This document shows positions 22,095 through 33,577 of a stretch of DNA of 64,000 bases, in pieces. Source of the DNA: Cordia subcordata (lineage: Eukaryota; Streptophyta; Magnoliopsida; Boraginales; Cordiaceae); the NCBI GenBank assembly GCA_028554755.1, contig JAPTOF010000024.1:6153001-6217000 (forward strand). The letters run 5' to 3'. The position numbers and the translations under genes were made by a program. The notes under the pieces were generated by a model, which was not told where the DNA came from, ran no database searches, and worked only from the letters and a program-made list of their open reading frames with translations. The first letter of the stretch is position 1. Each line of letters begins with the position of its first letter.

Positions 22095-22930
22095 TGGAAT
22101 ATTTATTATTTTTCTTGCATTTTTTTTGAAAACCATAAAAAGATAACGAAATAGTTATTTAATTACATATGTTTGGTATAATTATTTTAACAAGAATGAA
22201 ACTAAAATCAATTCAACCAAAATACAATTGTTCTTTGATTTTCTATAAATTTAAGTCATTTATGCATGACAATAAATTTTATACAATATTAACATAAATT
22301 AAGATATTTTTGCTAGCCTTTTTATCAAGAAAACATAGCATTAGTTAATTTATCGTTTTTTTAACAACATATTTTAATTTACTTATTGTTGCATAATTGA
22401 GAGAGAAGCGTTAACCATCTAATAAAAATTACACATATTTTCTAGCTAGAAAAGAGTGAAAATTGAAAGAGATACATGCATTTTTAATTTTTAAATTTTT
22501 TGTTTTGAATGTTTAACCTTTTAACTTGTTAATTTTTTTACTTTTTAAATTTGTAAAATAAAAATAGAATACTGTAGAAGATGAGATAAAATGGAAGAAA
22601 GTGTTTATTAAAACAATTATGCATAAAAGAACAGATTTCAAGCAAAATATCTCTTAAAAAAATGTATTTTGGAGTAGATTTTAATGGTACACAAAAACTT
22701 GTATATGGTGCAATTGTTTTAATGCACTACGCAAGCTTGTACTTTTCACACACTAACCCTTGGATTGGCTTTAATATATAAGAAAATTTTTTAATTTTTA
22801 ATTTTTTATATTTTATTTTTAATTTAAATAATATATTCTTAATAGTCAGATGTTTCCTAAGTGCTATGGTTAAATTCGAAAAAAAATTCTCTTTTTCCCA
22901 ACAAATTATTTTCCTTCAAACAAATGGATG
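22095..22930. repeat. Left copy of a duplicated segment of about 830 bp
   Basis: It matches 23645-24481 almost throughout, from TATTATTTTTCTTGCAT to CCAACAAATTA and CAAACAAATGGA, with scattered substitutions and small indels. A shorter match upstream (CCAAATCAACACCATTGG at about 21754 and 23026) shows that the duplicated unit is larger and that the two copies later gained different spacers. No coding content. Confidence 0.8.
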
Positions 22931-23644
22931 CAACTTGTTGCTTCTAGTGTTGCGTGTCTTCAACTTCAAAGCACGATAAAACCCAAGTCTTACAATTGCT
23001 GATTTAATTCCAACCTTTTACCAAATCAACACCATTGGCATTTGAGGGATAGACATCCAATTTGACATGGATGCAATATATTTAACCCGAGTGTTGGCCC
23101 GCGCCGATGCTGCTGATGTTATGTATTTTTTTATTAGGTAAAATACACGTTAGCTTTGTAGGACAAAGTACCATTTTACCCTATATTTCGAAAACTTTAG
23201 ATTAACCTTTTGTTTTTTGTGTTTTGTCTTTTCAAAACTTGTCGTGTAACTCTTTCCATCTATTTTTTTCACCGAATTTGAGTCACACATGCTAAAAAAG
23301 AAACTAGTTTAATATTTTTAATTAATTATTATCTATTTTGACAAAAATATCCTTTATAACAAGGATAAAACCTTATTACTTTCAATAAGGAAATTTGTAT
23401 ACTACTATATTAACAACAACAACGGAACAATGATTTTAGCATCATTAACCATATTTTGCACATTAATGATGCTAGTCAATGTGTATTTTATAAATTGTTT
23501 TAAAAATTAAATGTTTTTGTTTTTTAATATTACAAGTTAAATTTTTATTACTATACACTTAAAAGTTTAAAACTAATGACTCGTTTAGTATAATGGAATG
23601 ATTTGAAAAGAAATGATCATCCAAGATAGAATACCCATAGAATA
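22931..23644. other. Spacer between the two copies of the duplication
   Basis: It contains the second copy of the CCAAATCAACACCATTGG phrase and a short GC-rich patch (GTTGGCCCGCGCCGATGCTG, about 23092-23111). No supported gene. Confidence 0.4.
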
Positions 23645-24481
23645 CTTATTATCTTTCTTGCATTTGTTTAAAACCATAAAAAGATATAATGAAATACTTA
23701 TTTAATTACATATGTTTGGTGTACTTATTTTAACAAGAAAGAATTAAACTAAAATCAATTCAACCAAAGTACAATCGTTCTTTGATTTGCTATAAATTTA
23801 AGTCGTTTACGCATGACAATAAATTTTATACGATATTAACATAAATTAAAATATTTTTTCTAGTCTTTTGATCAAGAATAAAACATAGCATTAGTTACTT
23901 ATCATTTTTCTATTTTAACACCGTATTTTAATTTACTTATTGTTGCATAATTGAGAGAGAAAAATTAACCATCTAATAAAAATTACACATATTTTCCAGC
24001 TAGAAAAGTGTAAAAATTGAAAGAGATACATGCATTTTTAATTTTTAATTTTTAAATTTTTTGTTTTGAATGTTTAACCTTTTAACTTGTTAATATGTTT
24101 ACTTTTTAAAATTGTAAATAAAAAATAGAAGATTGTAGAAGATGAGATAAAATGAAAGAAAGTGTTTATTAAAACAATTACGCATAAAAGAAGAGATTTC
24201 AAGCAAAATATCTCTTAAAAAATGTATTTTGGAGTAGATTTTAATGGTACACAAAAACTTGTATATGGTACAATTGTTTAAATGCACTATGCAAGCTTGT
24301 ACTTTTCACACACTACCCCTTGGATTGGCCTTTAGTATATAAGAAAGATTTTTAAATTTTTATATTTTATTTTTAATTTAAATAATTATTCTTAATAGTC
24401 AGATATTTTCTAAGTGCTATGGTTTAATTCAAAAGTATATTCTCTTTTTCCCAACAAATTACTTTCCTGCAAACAAATGGA
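23645..24481. repeat. Right copy of the duplicated segment
   Basis: Partner of 22095-22930. Neither copy begins TG or ends CA, so LTRs are unlikely and a tandem segmental duplication fits better. Confidence 0.8.
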
Positions 24482-25278
24482 ACCTTAATACTTGAAAAAC
24501 TATAGAGACAAAAGACAAAAAGGAACAAAAAATTATATCTTGAACCATCCAATCACGGTTTGAAAAGTAAATATAAGCAAGACTTTTGGAGATATACCAT
24601 GTTAAGTACAAAATGATAAAACAAAATATACTAACTTTTATTGTACAAGTGCAAGCTACAAATTTATTTTTGGACGAAACTACCCTCTCCGGATTAGCTT
24701 TGAGTATATAGCTAGTATCAACCCGTGTATATACTTGGGACCTAATAGATATTAAAGATATTATTTAAATATGTTAATATTCATTATCTAGAGAAATAAG
24801 ATTTTATTATAAAAAAAATGAAACTTCAATTTTTTTCAAAAATTAAAAAATTTAGCTTATTAAAACACTTTTTAAATAATTATAGGCAAAAAAATGTTTA
24901 ATTAGCCAATTTCAAGCGAGCCCTACATATTAATTTGTATAATTGTATTGATTAGGGTAATGAAAGTGGACCTATTTTCCTAATAGAAAGAAGAAGAAAG
25001 AGGTCTTAATTTATTGCTTTTGATAATCTTGATGAGATAACGGATGGACAATTTTTATGGTTTTATGCCCGGAAAATGATTTAGATGAGGTGGTAAAATA
25101 TGAATTTCAATCTTCTTTACCGTTTTTCTTTTCCTTTCATGGCGTTTTAACTTGCTTTTCAAATATATACTCATGTTAAGCATGCCTCAACATGATCTTT
25201 CAGCTTTAGAGGAGGAGAGAGAGGAAAAAGACTATAATAGCCTTGTATTGGTGCTCCTAGGACATCATAATTGACGAT

Positions 25279-25312
<34 letters not shown>

Positions 25313-25692
25313 TTCTTCACTTGGGGAGCTTAATTCGAAAGCTTTAATGGCTGCCCAGCCCTCAAGCACCCAACAAACTCGATTTTCTCCTAAACACTTT
25401 AGTGCTCATTCTCATTTCCACGGCATGGAGAACATTTTGGAGACTTCATTCAAGCAAATCATTCTTTTTTTGCGCATGAAGCTGCTCTAAAATATGCAAA
25501 TGATGTTTCGAAAATGGCTAACTAAGGACTGTCGGTTTCGTGGGTTTCTTGGTCGCACGTGAGAGGAGATTGGGAGTTAGGAATTTTAGGGATAAGATTA
25601 TAAGGCTTATTATATTTCAGACGTAAAATAGTTACTTCACGCTTAAATTTAATACTGTTAAAGTTAAAATAACATTAGGAGTAAAGTGTGGT
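24482..25692. other. AT-rich intergenic sequence with an AT microsatellite
   Basis: An (AT)n run lies at about 25280-25310. A short open frame downstream (MAAQPSSTQQTRFSPKHF, about 25346-25490) has no family I recognise. No other feature is supported. Confidence 0.4.
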
Positions 25693-25936
25693 AAGTTTTA
25701 AAAAAACACAAAGGGATAATCTCAAGTTTTTGGAACACAGGGAGTAACATGATACTTTCACGTATCACTTGAGTAACGTGAATTTTATATTTTTATTTTA
25801 GATAATCTCATATATATATATATATAAGTTTTGAAAAAATACAAGGGGTAATCTCAAGTTTTTAGAACATAGGGGTAACATGATACTTTCACGTATCACT
25901 GTAGCAACGTGAATTTTATACTTTTATTTTAGATAA

Positions 25937-25974
<38 letters not shown>

Positions 25975-25975
25975 A
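25693..25975. repeat. Tandem duplication of about 134 bp ending in AT microsatellites
   Basis: AAGTTTTAAAAAAACACAAA...GATAATCTCATATATATA is repeated at once as AAGTTTTGAAAAAATACAAG...GATAATCTCATATATATA. Both carry ACATGATACTTTCACGTATC. Each copy ends in an AT run, the second longer (about 25941-25972). A further (AT)n lies at about 26243-26272. Confidence 0.8.
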
Positions 25976-26240
25976 ATATGAACCGCCTTTATAGATTGAT
26001 TAATTTAATAACGTATTGAACTTATATTTTTATCTAATTAAATAATTTAATTAAGATTAAAAATCAAAGTTAAAGGTCAAGAAATTAACTTAGTTTCTGA
26101 ATTTTTTTTAGTCAATTTTGTTAAACAATTGACAGTAACTACTCAAAAATAAATAAAACACAAAAAAAGAACTCAGAAAACAAGAAAGGGCTACAAGACA
26201 GGTTCGGTGGTGGACTAAAGTAGAGCTTTGGCTCTCGTAG

Positions 26241-26276
<36 letters not shown>

Positions 26277-26354
26277 CTTGCCCTATGAATACGTTCAAAA
26301 AAATAAAGGAAAAATCACAGTGTTTCACGCGATACTAAAGTTAATAGTTAAAAA

Positions 26355-26543
26355 GACTAGGGCAGAGGGAACCCTAGTTTAAGGGTTCCTCTCACAACAC
26401 GCTATTGCAGTTTTTATTGCAGGATTTGCAGGATTATCCCAAGAAAGGTTCAACGGCTTCAATCAAGGTACATCTCAAATTTTATAGTTAATTTATTATT
26501 GCAGTATTTTTATTTATGTTATTAGATCTATTAAATTCTAACA
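26355..26543 (+). repeat. 3' part of an LTR related to the one at 4725-5213
   Basis: It shares the CACAACACGCT phrase, the CATCTCAAATTT-like phrase, a TTAATTTATTATTGCAGTA stretch and the terminal TTCTAACA with the 4725-5213 LTR. The 5' half, including TGTTAGAATT, is missing or unrecognisable. It ends abruptly against exon-like sequence (26544), so it appears to have inserted into a gene copy. Confidence 0.65.
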
Positions 26544-26660
26544 TTCAAAAGTTGTGCATAGTTTTGGGCATCATCAACTAGTTCTTCTTCTTCTTCTTCT
26601 TCTTTTAATTGGTTATGATGATGATCATGTTTTCCTTTTTCAAGGTTCTCGTAGGATACC
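26544..26660 (-). pseudogene. Partial copy of an exon of the unrecognised gene at 33578-36139
   Basis: On the minus strand, after the acceptor TTGATTACAG, the frame reads VSYENLEKGKHDHHHNQLK followed by a Glu run and ELVDDAQNYAQLL, matching the exon at about 35300-35420. This copy keeps CAA (Gln) where the other has TAA, showing that the stop there is derived. It is cut by the LTR end at 26543. Confidence 0.7.
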
Positions 26661-26697
26661 TGTAATCAAGTGATGATAGAAACCTTTAATAATTTAA

Positions 26698-27500
26698 GAC
26701 CCTGAACTGATTAAAGAAATTTTGACTATTAATCGCATATTCAAGAAGCCAATCCAAAACCCACTTGCCATGTTTCTGGTGGCTGGCCTGGCCAGTTGTG
26801 AGGACAAGAAATGGGCTAAGCATCCGAAGATTATCAATCCAGCTTTCTACAATGACCAGTTCAAGGTAATTAATAATTTAAGACCTTTATATTATTTTTG
26901 ATTCAGAAGTCTTATATAGTCAAGGTTCAATATTCTAGTATTTATAAATCCAACTACATATTAATCACATAGTATGCTTTCTGTAACTTCTCACATGAAC
27001 AGGTTAAAAGGATAAAGAAAAGAAAAAGAAAAGAAAAGAAAATTCTTATAAGCATTTAGCAGTAGAGTACACAACTCAGTCTGTACGTGACAGAAATTCA
27101 ATAATTTATAAGTGGGTGAGAGTTTTTTCGTAATATTATGACATAGTGAGTTGGATAAAATTATAATTATAGACTACTCATATTATTTTAATACGTATTT
27201 TATAATCTTTAATCTCGCTCATAGTATCTTAACAATATTAAGAGTAAATCTTTTACCCAAGAACTAGGACCTCCTGCGTTCAGCAAAAAGAAGTCATTAA
27301 AGTGCTAATACTTCTAGTGTATTTTTTTTTCCTTTTACCAAATCATTTATTTGAAGTTGAAACTGTTTGGCTAAATAATAGCTTTGGTGTTTTCCGATAG
27401 TATATGCTTCCTGCAATGATCTCTAGTTGTAAGTGTGAAGAGTTTGGTTTTGGGAAGATGATGAGTTTGGTGTCAGGAGAAGAGAACGAGAGAAAAAGGT
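26698..27500 (+). pseudogene. Cytochrome P450 fragment, CYP72A-like
   Basis: One exon (26698-26865, 56 codons) reads DPELIKEILTINRIFKKP, QNPLAMFLVAGLAS, KKWAKHPKIINPAF and NDQFK, ending at AAG|GTAATT. The second (from 27401 after CCGATAG) opens YMLPAMISSC, the expected continuation, then loses resemblance. This is the part of a CYP72-clan P450 before the I helix. The intron sits where CYP72A genes are expected to have one. The membrane anchor, the oxygen-binding threonine and the heme-binding Cys region are absent. It lies on the opposite strand between fragments of another gene. Confidence 0.75.
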
Positions 27501-28019
27501 TTGTAAGTAGCGGCAAACCTTTAAATTTCCGAGAATTGAAATACGAATGCGTCGTGTAAATTTATAGTCAGGTTTACAAAATAAATTCTTTTCGTTTTGC
27601 TACTAAATTTAATTTAGGCAATAATCAAATTAATTAGTTTCCTTGTTAGAGATGTTACATATTTTCTTAGTGAAAGAAGTCCATAGAGATGTTTGATTAT
27701 GCAAGAACCTAAATTTAGGCAATAATCAAATTATTTTCTTGTCAGAGAAGTTAAATATTAATTTCCTGCTCAAAAAAAAAAAAACAGTTTTTAGAGGGAT
27801 GTTAGATTAGGCAATAACCTAGATTTAGGAAATGATCGAGTTAATTTCTTATTAGAGATGTTAAGAAAATATTTATACTTTTAAAGTCTTTTGAGGGTGA
27901 GGTGAAGGGAAATAGAGTTTGAAAACATTCCTAAAAGCAATTGAAATATTCTCTTTTGCATCAAATTAAAGTTGCAACCTACTTGAATGTGATTTTGTTA
28001 CATAAGAAAAATGTATAAA

Positions 28020-28577
28020 GAATAATATTCAAATTAATCGGACCAAATCCGAGAAATTTAAGGGTCTACAATGCCAATTGGTCCTTAACTCAATAGCTCA
28101 TGCTAAAAAGTTTGTTATAGTTGTTGCTCTTATTGGTTGAGTGGCTATTGGTGCAAAACCAGTCTTACCTTCGTGATTAAATTGGCCTATTCACTAGTAT
28201 ATATTGTTTGTTTCTCTTTCCTCAATGTTAGTATCTATTTATGATAAAAAGTTTGCATTTGCTTTTTCCCTTTCAATTTCATTTGTTAGGTAGGAAAGAA
28301 GGAAAATATACATCTAAGTGATGGAGGTTGGGAAGAGGATACCTCTAAAGGGCGGAGGATTAATTGATGAATTTTGAACCTTGTTCTTGTCAGACAAGTT
28401 GCAAGATAATCTAGTATCTAGCCCAAAAGAAATCCCTATTTTCATTCATTTTCAATAATTCCAAAAGGTAACAACATATAGTATAAAGCATTAGTTATAG
28501 TTATTGCTTGAAACATCTAGAAGATTCTCTAGATAAGAATAAGTATGGTAGGGATTCTGAATTGATCTCAATCCCTG
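28020..28577. repeat. Segmental duplication copy A (5' flank of the unrecognised gene)
   Basis: The text from CGAGAAATTTAAGGGTCTAC through TATTGGTTGAGTGGCTATTG and AACCAGTCTTA to TTGATCTCAATCC matches 36258-36480 plus 37690-38005 in the same orientation. Copy A lacks the 1.2 kb inverted-repeat transposon present in the other. Confidence 0.85.
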
Positions 28578-28810
28578 TGATTGTGGGAAAATTTGTTGTA
28601 ATCGATTGTAAAATCCCTTGATTTGGTGTATATTTCTAGAAAGAGATGCTAGCCACTAGATCAAAGTGATCCAAGCCATCCATTGGCCTAAAAAAGATCT
28701 ATAAATAATTTAGCTTTCATTTGTACAGAATACACAACAATTGTAGCAATAAAAATACAATTCTCTTATACTCTAATTTGTTGCTTTATTTTCTAACCTT
28801 GCAATTTCTT
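28577..28810 (+). repeat. LTR-like leader of the gag-only gypsy element
   Basis: The similarity to copy B stops near 28577. The new sequence contains CTATAAATAATTTAGC, GTACAGAATACACAACAATTG and AATACAATTCTCTTATA, resembling the TATA, R and U5 parts of a plant gypsy LTR. I cannot fix its right end or a primer site before the gag ATG at 28962. Confidence 0.5.
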
Positions 28811-28961
28811 TTCTTAGTTCTTTTGGATTGACTTTGCCACTTTTTCCATAGAAAAATTTTTAAGTGCCATACGTGACGCTTTGGATGGGCCAAGGACGTG
28901 AGAAGTGGTTGCCAGAGCTAAGGTTATATGCAAGGTATTTGTAATTTTGCTTATTTGAAAG

Positions 28962-30104
28962 ATGTCTATTTTAGGTGTTGAGAAGAACGTTAATGCTGGC
29001 CAAGATGAAAGGGGAAAGGAAACCCTTCCCCCTCGACCAGTAATAACCAAAGGAAATAAGAGAGGAAAGTCTCAAGATATGCAAGCTGCTTTCGAGGCAT
29101 GTTTGACAAAAGTAGGGAATGCCCTTACTAATTTCAAAGAGAAGCTTGAAAAGTTTGAGTTTGATGAAGAAGACAAGGAGGCACGAGGTTTGGTGGACCT
29201 ACGTCAAGAGCTCTTAAATCTTCGAACTCGTGTGCAAATGGTAGAGGTCGTGGCTCAACAAGCACTGAATGAGCAAGAGGCCCTTGCCGATTGGATGCGT
29301 GAGAAGTTGGCTAAGCAAGATGAGGTCCTTGAGGAGATGAGGAAAGATTGGGCTATGTGTAGAGAGGCAATAGCCCATAGCACAAAAATCCACCATCATG
29401 CCCTTAAGATGGATGTGCCAAGACCCAAATTCTTTAGTGGGAAACGAGAGACCAAGGAGGTGGATAACTTTTTCTGGCAAATTGAGCAATACTTTGATGC
29501 GATAGGGCTCAAGGAGGATGCTAGTTGTGTAAAGACAGCAACACTTTACTTCTCAAATGAGGCAGCTTTTTGGTGGCGGATGAAGCACCAAGAGCTCATG
29601 GAGGCAAAGAAAGACTTGCCAACTTGGGTTACATTAAAAAAGGATGTTTATGCTCATTTCTATCCGAAGGAACCCAAATGGGATGCTCATGACAAGCTGA
29701 GAGTCCTAAAGCATACAGGGACCATCCATGACTATGTCAAAGAATATGTTTCTCTCAAACTTCAGGTACATAATAAGCTGGATTATGACCATATCTATAA
29801 CTTTATTAGAGGTATGCAGCCATGGGCACAAGAAGAAGTAAGGATGAGACACCCAAAAACTTTTAATGAAGCTGTTGCCATAGCGGAATCCTTAATAGAA
29901 TTCAAGAAGAATGGCTCCAACAAATCCAAGAACGACTCCAAGGACAAAGGTGAGGGAGATAAACATTTTGTAGGACAAGACAAGGATGGACAGAATAAAT
30001 CATCCTTTAATAAAGATGGGAAGAAAGAGAAGCAGCCTTTCAGTTGCTACTTTTGTAGAGGACCCCATAGGTGGCGTGAGTGTCCCCAGAAACAAAAACC
30101 CTAA
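28962..30104 (+). CDS. gag: Intact gypsy gag polyprotein, 380 residues
   Basis: An uninterrupted frame encodes an N-terminal basic segment, a predicted coiled-coil stretch (about residues 35-150), the retrotransposon capsid core (MDVPRPKFFSGKRETKEVDN at about 149-168, YFDAIGLKEDA, AAFWWRMKHQE, LRVLKHTGTIHDYVKEYVSL), a Lys/Asp-rich linker and a CCHC nucleocapsid knuckle CYFCRGPHRWREC (about 362-374). The capsid layout matches plant chromovirus gag and is related to, but distinct from, the G1-G6 cluster. No protease, reverse transcriptase or integrase follows; the sequence passes into another gene fragment by about 30150. It could package RNA but not copy it. Confidence 0.88.
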   Translation: MSILGVEKNVNAGQDERGKETLPPRPVITKGNKRGKSQDMQAAFEACLTKVGNALTNFKEKLEKFEFDEEDKEARGLVDLRQELLNLRTRVQMVEVVAQQALNEQEALADWMREKLAKQDEVLEEMRKDWAMCREAIAHSTKIHHHALKMDVPRPKFFSGKRETKEVDNFFWQIEQYFDAIGLKEDASCVKTATLYFSNEAAFWWRMKHQELMEAKKDLPTWVTLKKDVYAHFYPKEPKWDAHDKLRVLKHTGTIHDYVKEYVSLKLQVHNKLDYDHIYNFIRGMQPWAQEEVRMRHPKTFNEAVAIAESLIEFKKNGSNKSKNDSKDKGEGDKHFVGQDKDGQNKSSFNKDGKKEKQPFSCYFCRGPHRWRECPQKQKP

Positions 30105-30149
30105 ACATAACGTTGGAGGATTGCGAGAGGGCAGGAACAGCACACATGA

Positions 30150-30310
30150 GTTCTTTCTACGAAAATTCTCTGGGTCTTTAAGCAGTTTAGACACTTGTCT
30201 GACTAATGTCTCTTGGTGGTTGTCGATTTGATTCTTTGATTCTTAAGAATCCGTGCAGGAAGACAATATTTCTTCATTATCTTTTTCATCCTTATATTGG
30301 TTTTCTCAAG
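30150..30310 (-). pseudogene. Second partial copy of the unrecognised gene
   Basis: The minus strand reads RMKKIMKKYC and, after a frameshift, NHQET, VSKLLKDPENFRRKN, matching the 35045-35190 part of the gene at 33578-36139 (RMKKSIKKYC, NHQETSLVEQKLSKLL, PKNFRGNH). It is truncated on both sides, and the frameshift makes it non-functional. Confidence 0.75.
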
Positions 30311-33130
30311 GTTAACTAGTAACATTGCATCTAGTTCTCTGCACAAGTTTATAGAAGTCTTTAAATTATATAATTTTAATTTTTGAGATTTAGGAAATTT
30401 AAGTTCTTTTACTTTTTCAGTAATTTATGTTGGCATTTTTTAAAATAACAACAAATATTGAGCCTCGTAAATTATAATTTTTTGTTTTAAATATTCGTAG
30501 TCTTGTTTGTAATGCGCAATACCAAACAAAATAAATATCACATTATACCCATTAAAATCAAAGGAAAGACATAAGTAGAAGTTCTCTTTTAGTGAGGTGT
30601 CATTACACAAATAAAAAAGTTAAAATGCTAGTTTTGGATGCCACACAAGTTTTTATATATTTTTCTTGCATTTTTTTTTATTTTTTCTATAACTTAGATT
30701 GGCATTTGTAAAACTGTTATAATATGTATTTTCCCGGCGAGCAGAACTTAAGGCTTTGTATTTCCACGGTGAGCAGAACTCAAGGCTTTTGTATATCACT
30801 ATGCCTTTATATTTTGTTAAATTAGAGGATAGCACTGTTTATTGTCTTATGTATTTTCTTGTACTTTATTCTTACCATTTTTCATGTCACTAGTTGATGC
30901 TCATAAATGATATCAATCTTTAGTTTGTTTATGCTTTAGACTTATTAAATATGGGTGAGCATGTTCTTCGTGCCGTTTAATAGAAGCCTTCATGACTATT
31001 CTGTCTACGTTGGTGTTGATAACAGTTTGGCAAGTGACTTTATAGATCACTTGGGCTTGTTTTGAACACTTGGTGAACAGTACGAATTGAAGCATACCAG
31101 TATTTTGTTTCCCATCAAACGTATGAATGTAGAAGTTGATGACTTGAGACCTTAATGACTAACATGTGTCACATTTACCCTTTGTGAATTTAGCTTTACC
31201 TTCTGGGAATGGATCTATCAAACACAGTCATAATTTTTCTCTATCTGTTGGTTTTTTTTCTTTTGTAATTAAACTCAAGATACAGAAATCGAATCAATGT
31301 ATCTCTACCAATTTCTATCGAAGTATAATCGAAATGTATTCTTTGGGTGAATTTACTAAACCAGATGACAGAAAGAGCAAAAGAAAAGAAAAAGTTAAGA
31401 AAGAAAAGGTTGCAGAAAATTGTGAAAATAATCTGTCGCTTTTGTTTCTGAATGGTGCAAGCATCTTATCCAGAAATATTAAGACAAAAGAATTCATTTT
31501 CAATGACAAAGCTGTCGAATCTAATGTCCTTCTAGTCTCTTGTGCTCTAGATTTACAGGTTTATCACTCATCATTGGAAAAAACAAGAAAAGACAACTAG
31601 CCAAACAATCTTTCGAATTCTATAAATGAAAAAGTAAGACATTCTATAAATGAAAAGCCATAATTTTTTTACCTTAGCTAATAACCAGGAAGTTCTCAAA
31701 TGTTCTCATAATCAAATTCCAGGTAAACAGGTTCTCTCCAGTCAACAAAGCAGCCAACAGGGAATAGAGTGCTCTTTGATGATTTTCTAATCCAACTACT
31801 GGGAATACAAGGTTTGATTAACGTTCTTAAGAAAAGAATAAAATGATTCAGAAATCTTTCCCGTTTCATTTATTTATATTGACTTCTTTTCGTACTACAA
31901 TAACAGATTGAGAATACCGAATACCTTTTAATCGCCTATTATCAACTGATGATACTCCTTTTATTTTAATATCTCAGTAAGATGTTATGATGCTCTCTGA
32001 TGCGATTGATCACAATCTTTTTAACAAACATGTCTGGCGAGTAATGCCTGATGTACTTGTTGGATTTTTGGCTATTGAAGGCATTTTCTCTGGAGGGGTA
32101 AAGAAGTAAAAGATAAACCTGAGTATGTATGTCCCATGTGAAGGACAACTGAAAAATTCCATATGGTTTCCTTATCTAATGCTACTACATATGCTAATAT
32201 AATCTTGAAAAGCTACATCTTCTAATATGAGATTGTCTGTGGCTTAATTCTCTCTATGTATGTGATCCTGCCCTCTTTCCTCTTGTTTTTTCCCTTATCA
32301 TCTTTTTCCCCTTTTCCCCTCACCCCTTATCTCATAGAGAGGGTTACATTTTAACCAGCACTATTGTGGGTCACCACAATGACATTTTTGGAGGTGGTCA
32401 GAAAGTTTGTGTTCCTTATTATTTTTTATTTGCTAGAATTTTGGACTTTATAGTTGTAGATCAGAAAGGTCTTTTCTTTTTTTCCTTCCAATTGAAGGTA
32501 TGCTTTCTTCAATCTTCAAATTAGTATTCTCTTTCTCGCAAAAATACATTGGATCCAATTCTTTTAAAATTTTGATTAATGCAAAAGAATAGGAAGATCA
32601 TATTAATTTGTAGTGGAGGAGGTGGCCGGGGTAATCTATTAGTAATTGCAGTTTAGGTTTTGACAAGGGCAGCAAGTAAATAAAATTGATGGATGCCACA
32701 GAACATATAAATACTCATCTTGTTAACATGTTTTTCATGTTCAAGCCAATCATTTCAAAATAGGATAATACATTAATACCTTTTGGTAATTAGGATAATT
32801 GCCCCTGACGAGAATCGAGAAATCTACTTAATTTGTGGCCATCATCTTGAACAACTTATCTTTGCTACTGCGAAACAAGTTCACATAAGCAAACTACAAT
32901 TGTGAGATAAGAAATTAAATTCTGGATTAGATGAAGCAAATCACAACCATGATTAGAAAGAAACTGAAGGCCAAATGCAACCACAAAAACTATAAAAGAA
33001 GTCAGGGAGTTTCTTTTATTTGGTTTTGTTTAAGGAGAGGAGAATGATTTTGACGAATAAATAACAACAAAATTTTAGTAAATAGAAATTTAGAAAGTCT
33101 TACCGTAAAAATCAAAATCTTTTGCACTAA

Positions 33131-33197
<67 letters not shown>

Positions 33198-33577
33198 GTA
33201 ACCAAAACAAAGGCATCATGAGATTCAAGATCTAAAATATGGACCTTCCCATGGCCTCTTATCATTACCTGGCTTATGGCTACATTAATACTTAAGCTTT
33301 AAAGAGAAATGAAGAGTTAAAAGCAATTTCCATGAAGATGGAGTGACAACAGCTCATGCATTTAATATACTTGCTCAAATTAAAAGTTTCGGTTCAAGTC
33401 ATATTAACTCTCAGAAAAGCATTATTATATGCATATGTATACATATTGACTCTTAGCAGACGGGATTATGAAGCATATATAACATCATTTTTAGAATGTA
33501 AGACACACACATACATAGATATATGTATATGATAAATTCCTCAAATTAAAGAGGGAAGTGTCTACAGAAACAAACTA
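30311..33577. other. AT-rich intergenic sequence
   Basis: It holds a two-copy repeat of about 32 bp (GAGCAGAACTTAAGGCTTTG, about 30735-30795) and a microsatellite of ATCT then AT units (about 33130-33190). An open frame of 144 codons at 31166-31600 (+) has a Lys/Glu-rich middle and no family I recognise; without splice or homology support I do not call it a gene. Confidence 0.4.

Noticed and set aside
22095..24481. The two 830-bp copies as LTRs of a short element
   Set aside because: Neither has TG...CA termini or adjacent primer or purine tracts, and the duplicated unit extends beyond them.
31166..31600. 144-codon open frame on the + strand as a host gene
   Set aside because: No recognisable domain, splice context or duplicate copy; open frames of this length arise by chance here.
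33127..33190. Tandem ATCT/AT repeat as a CRISPR-like or functional array
   Set aside because: It is a simple microsatellite without spacers.
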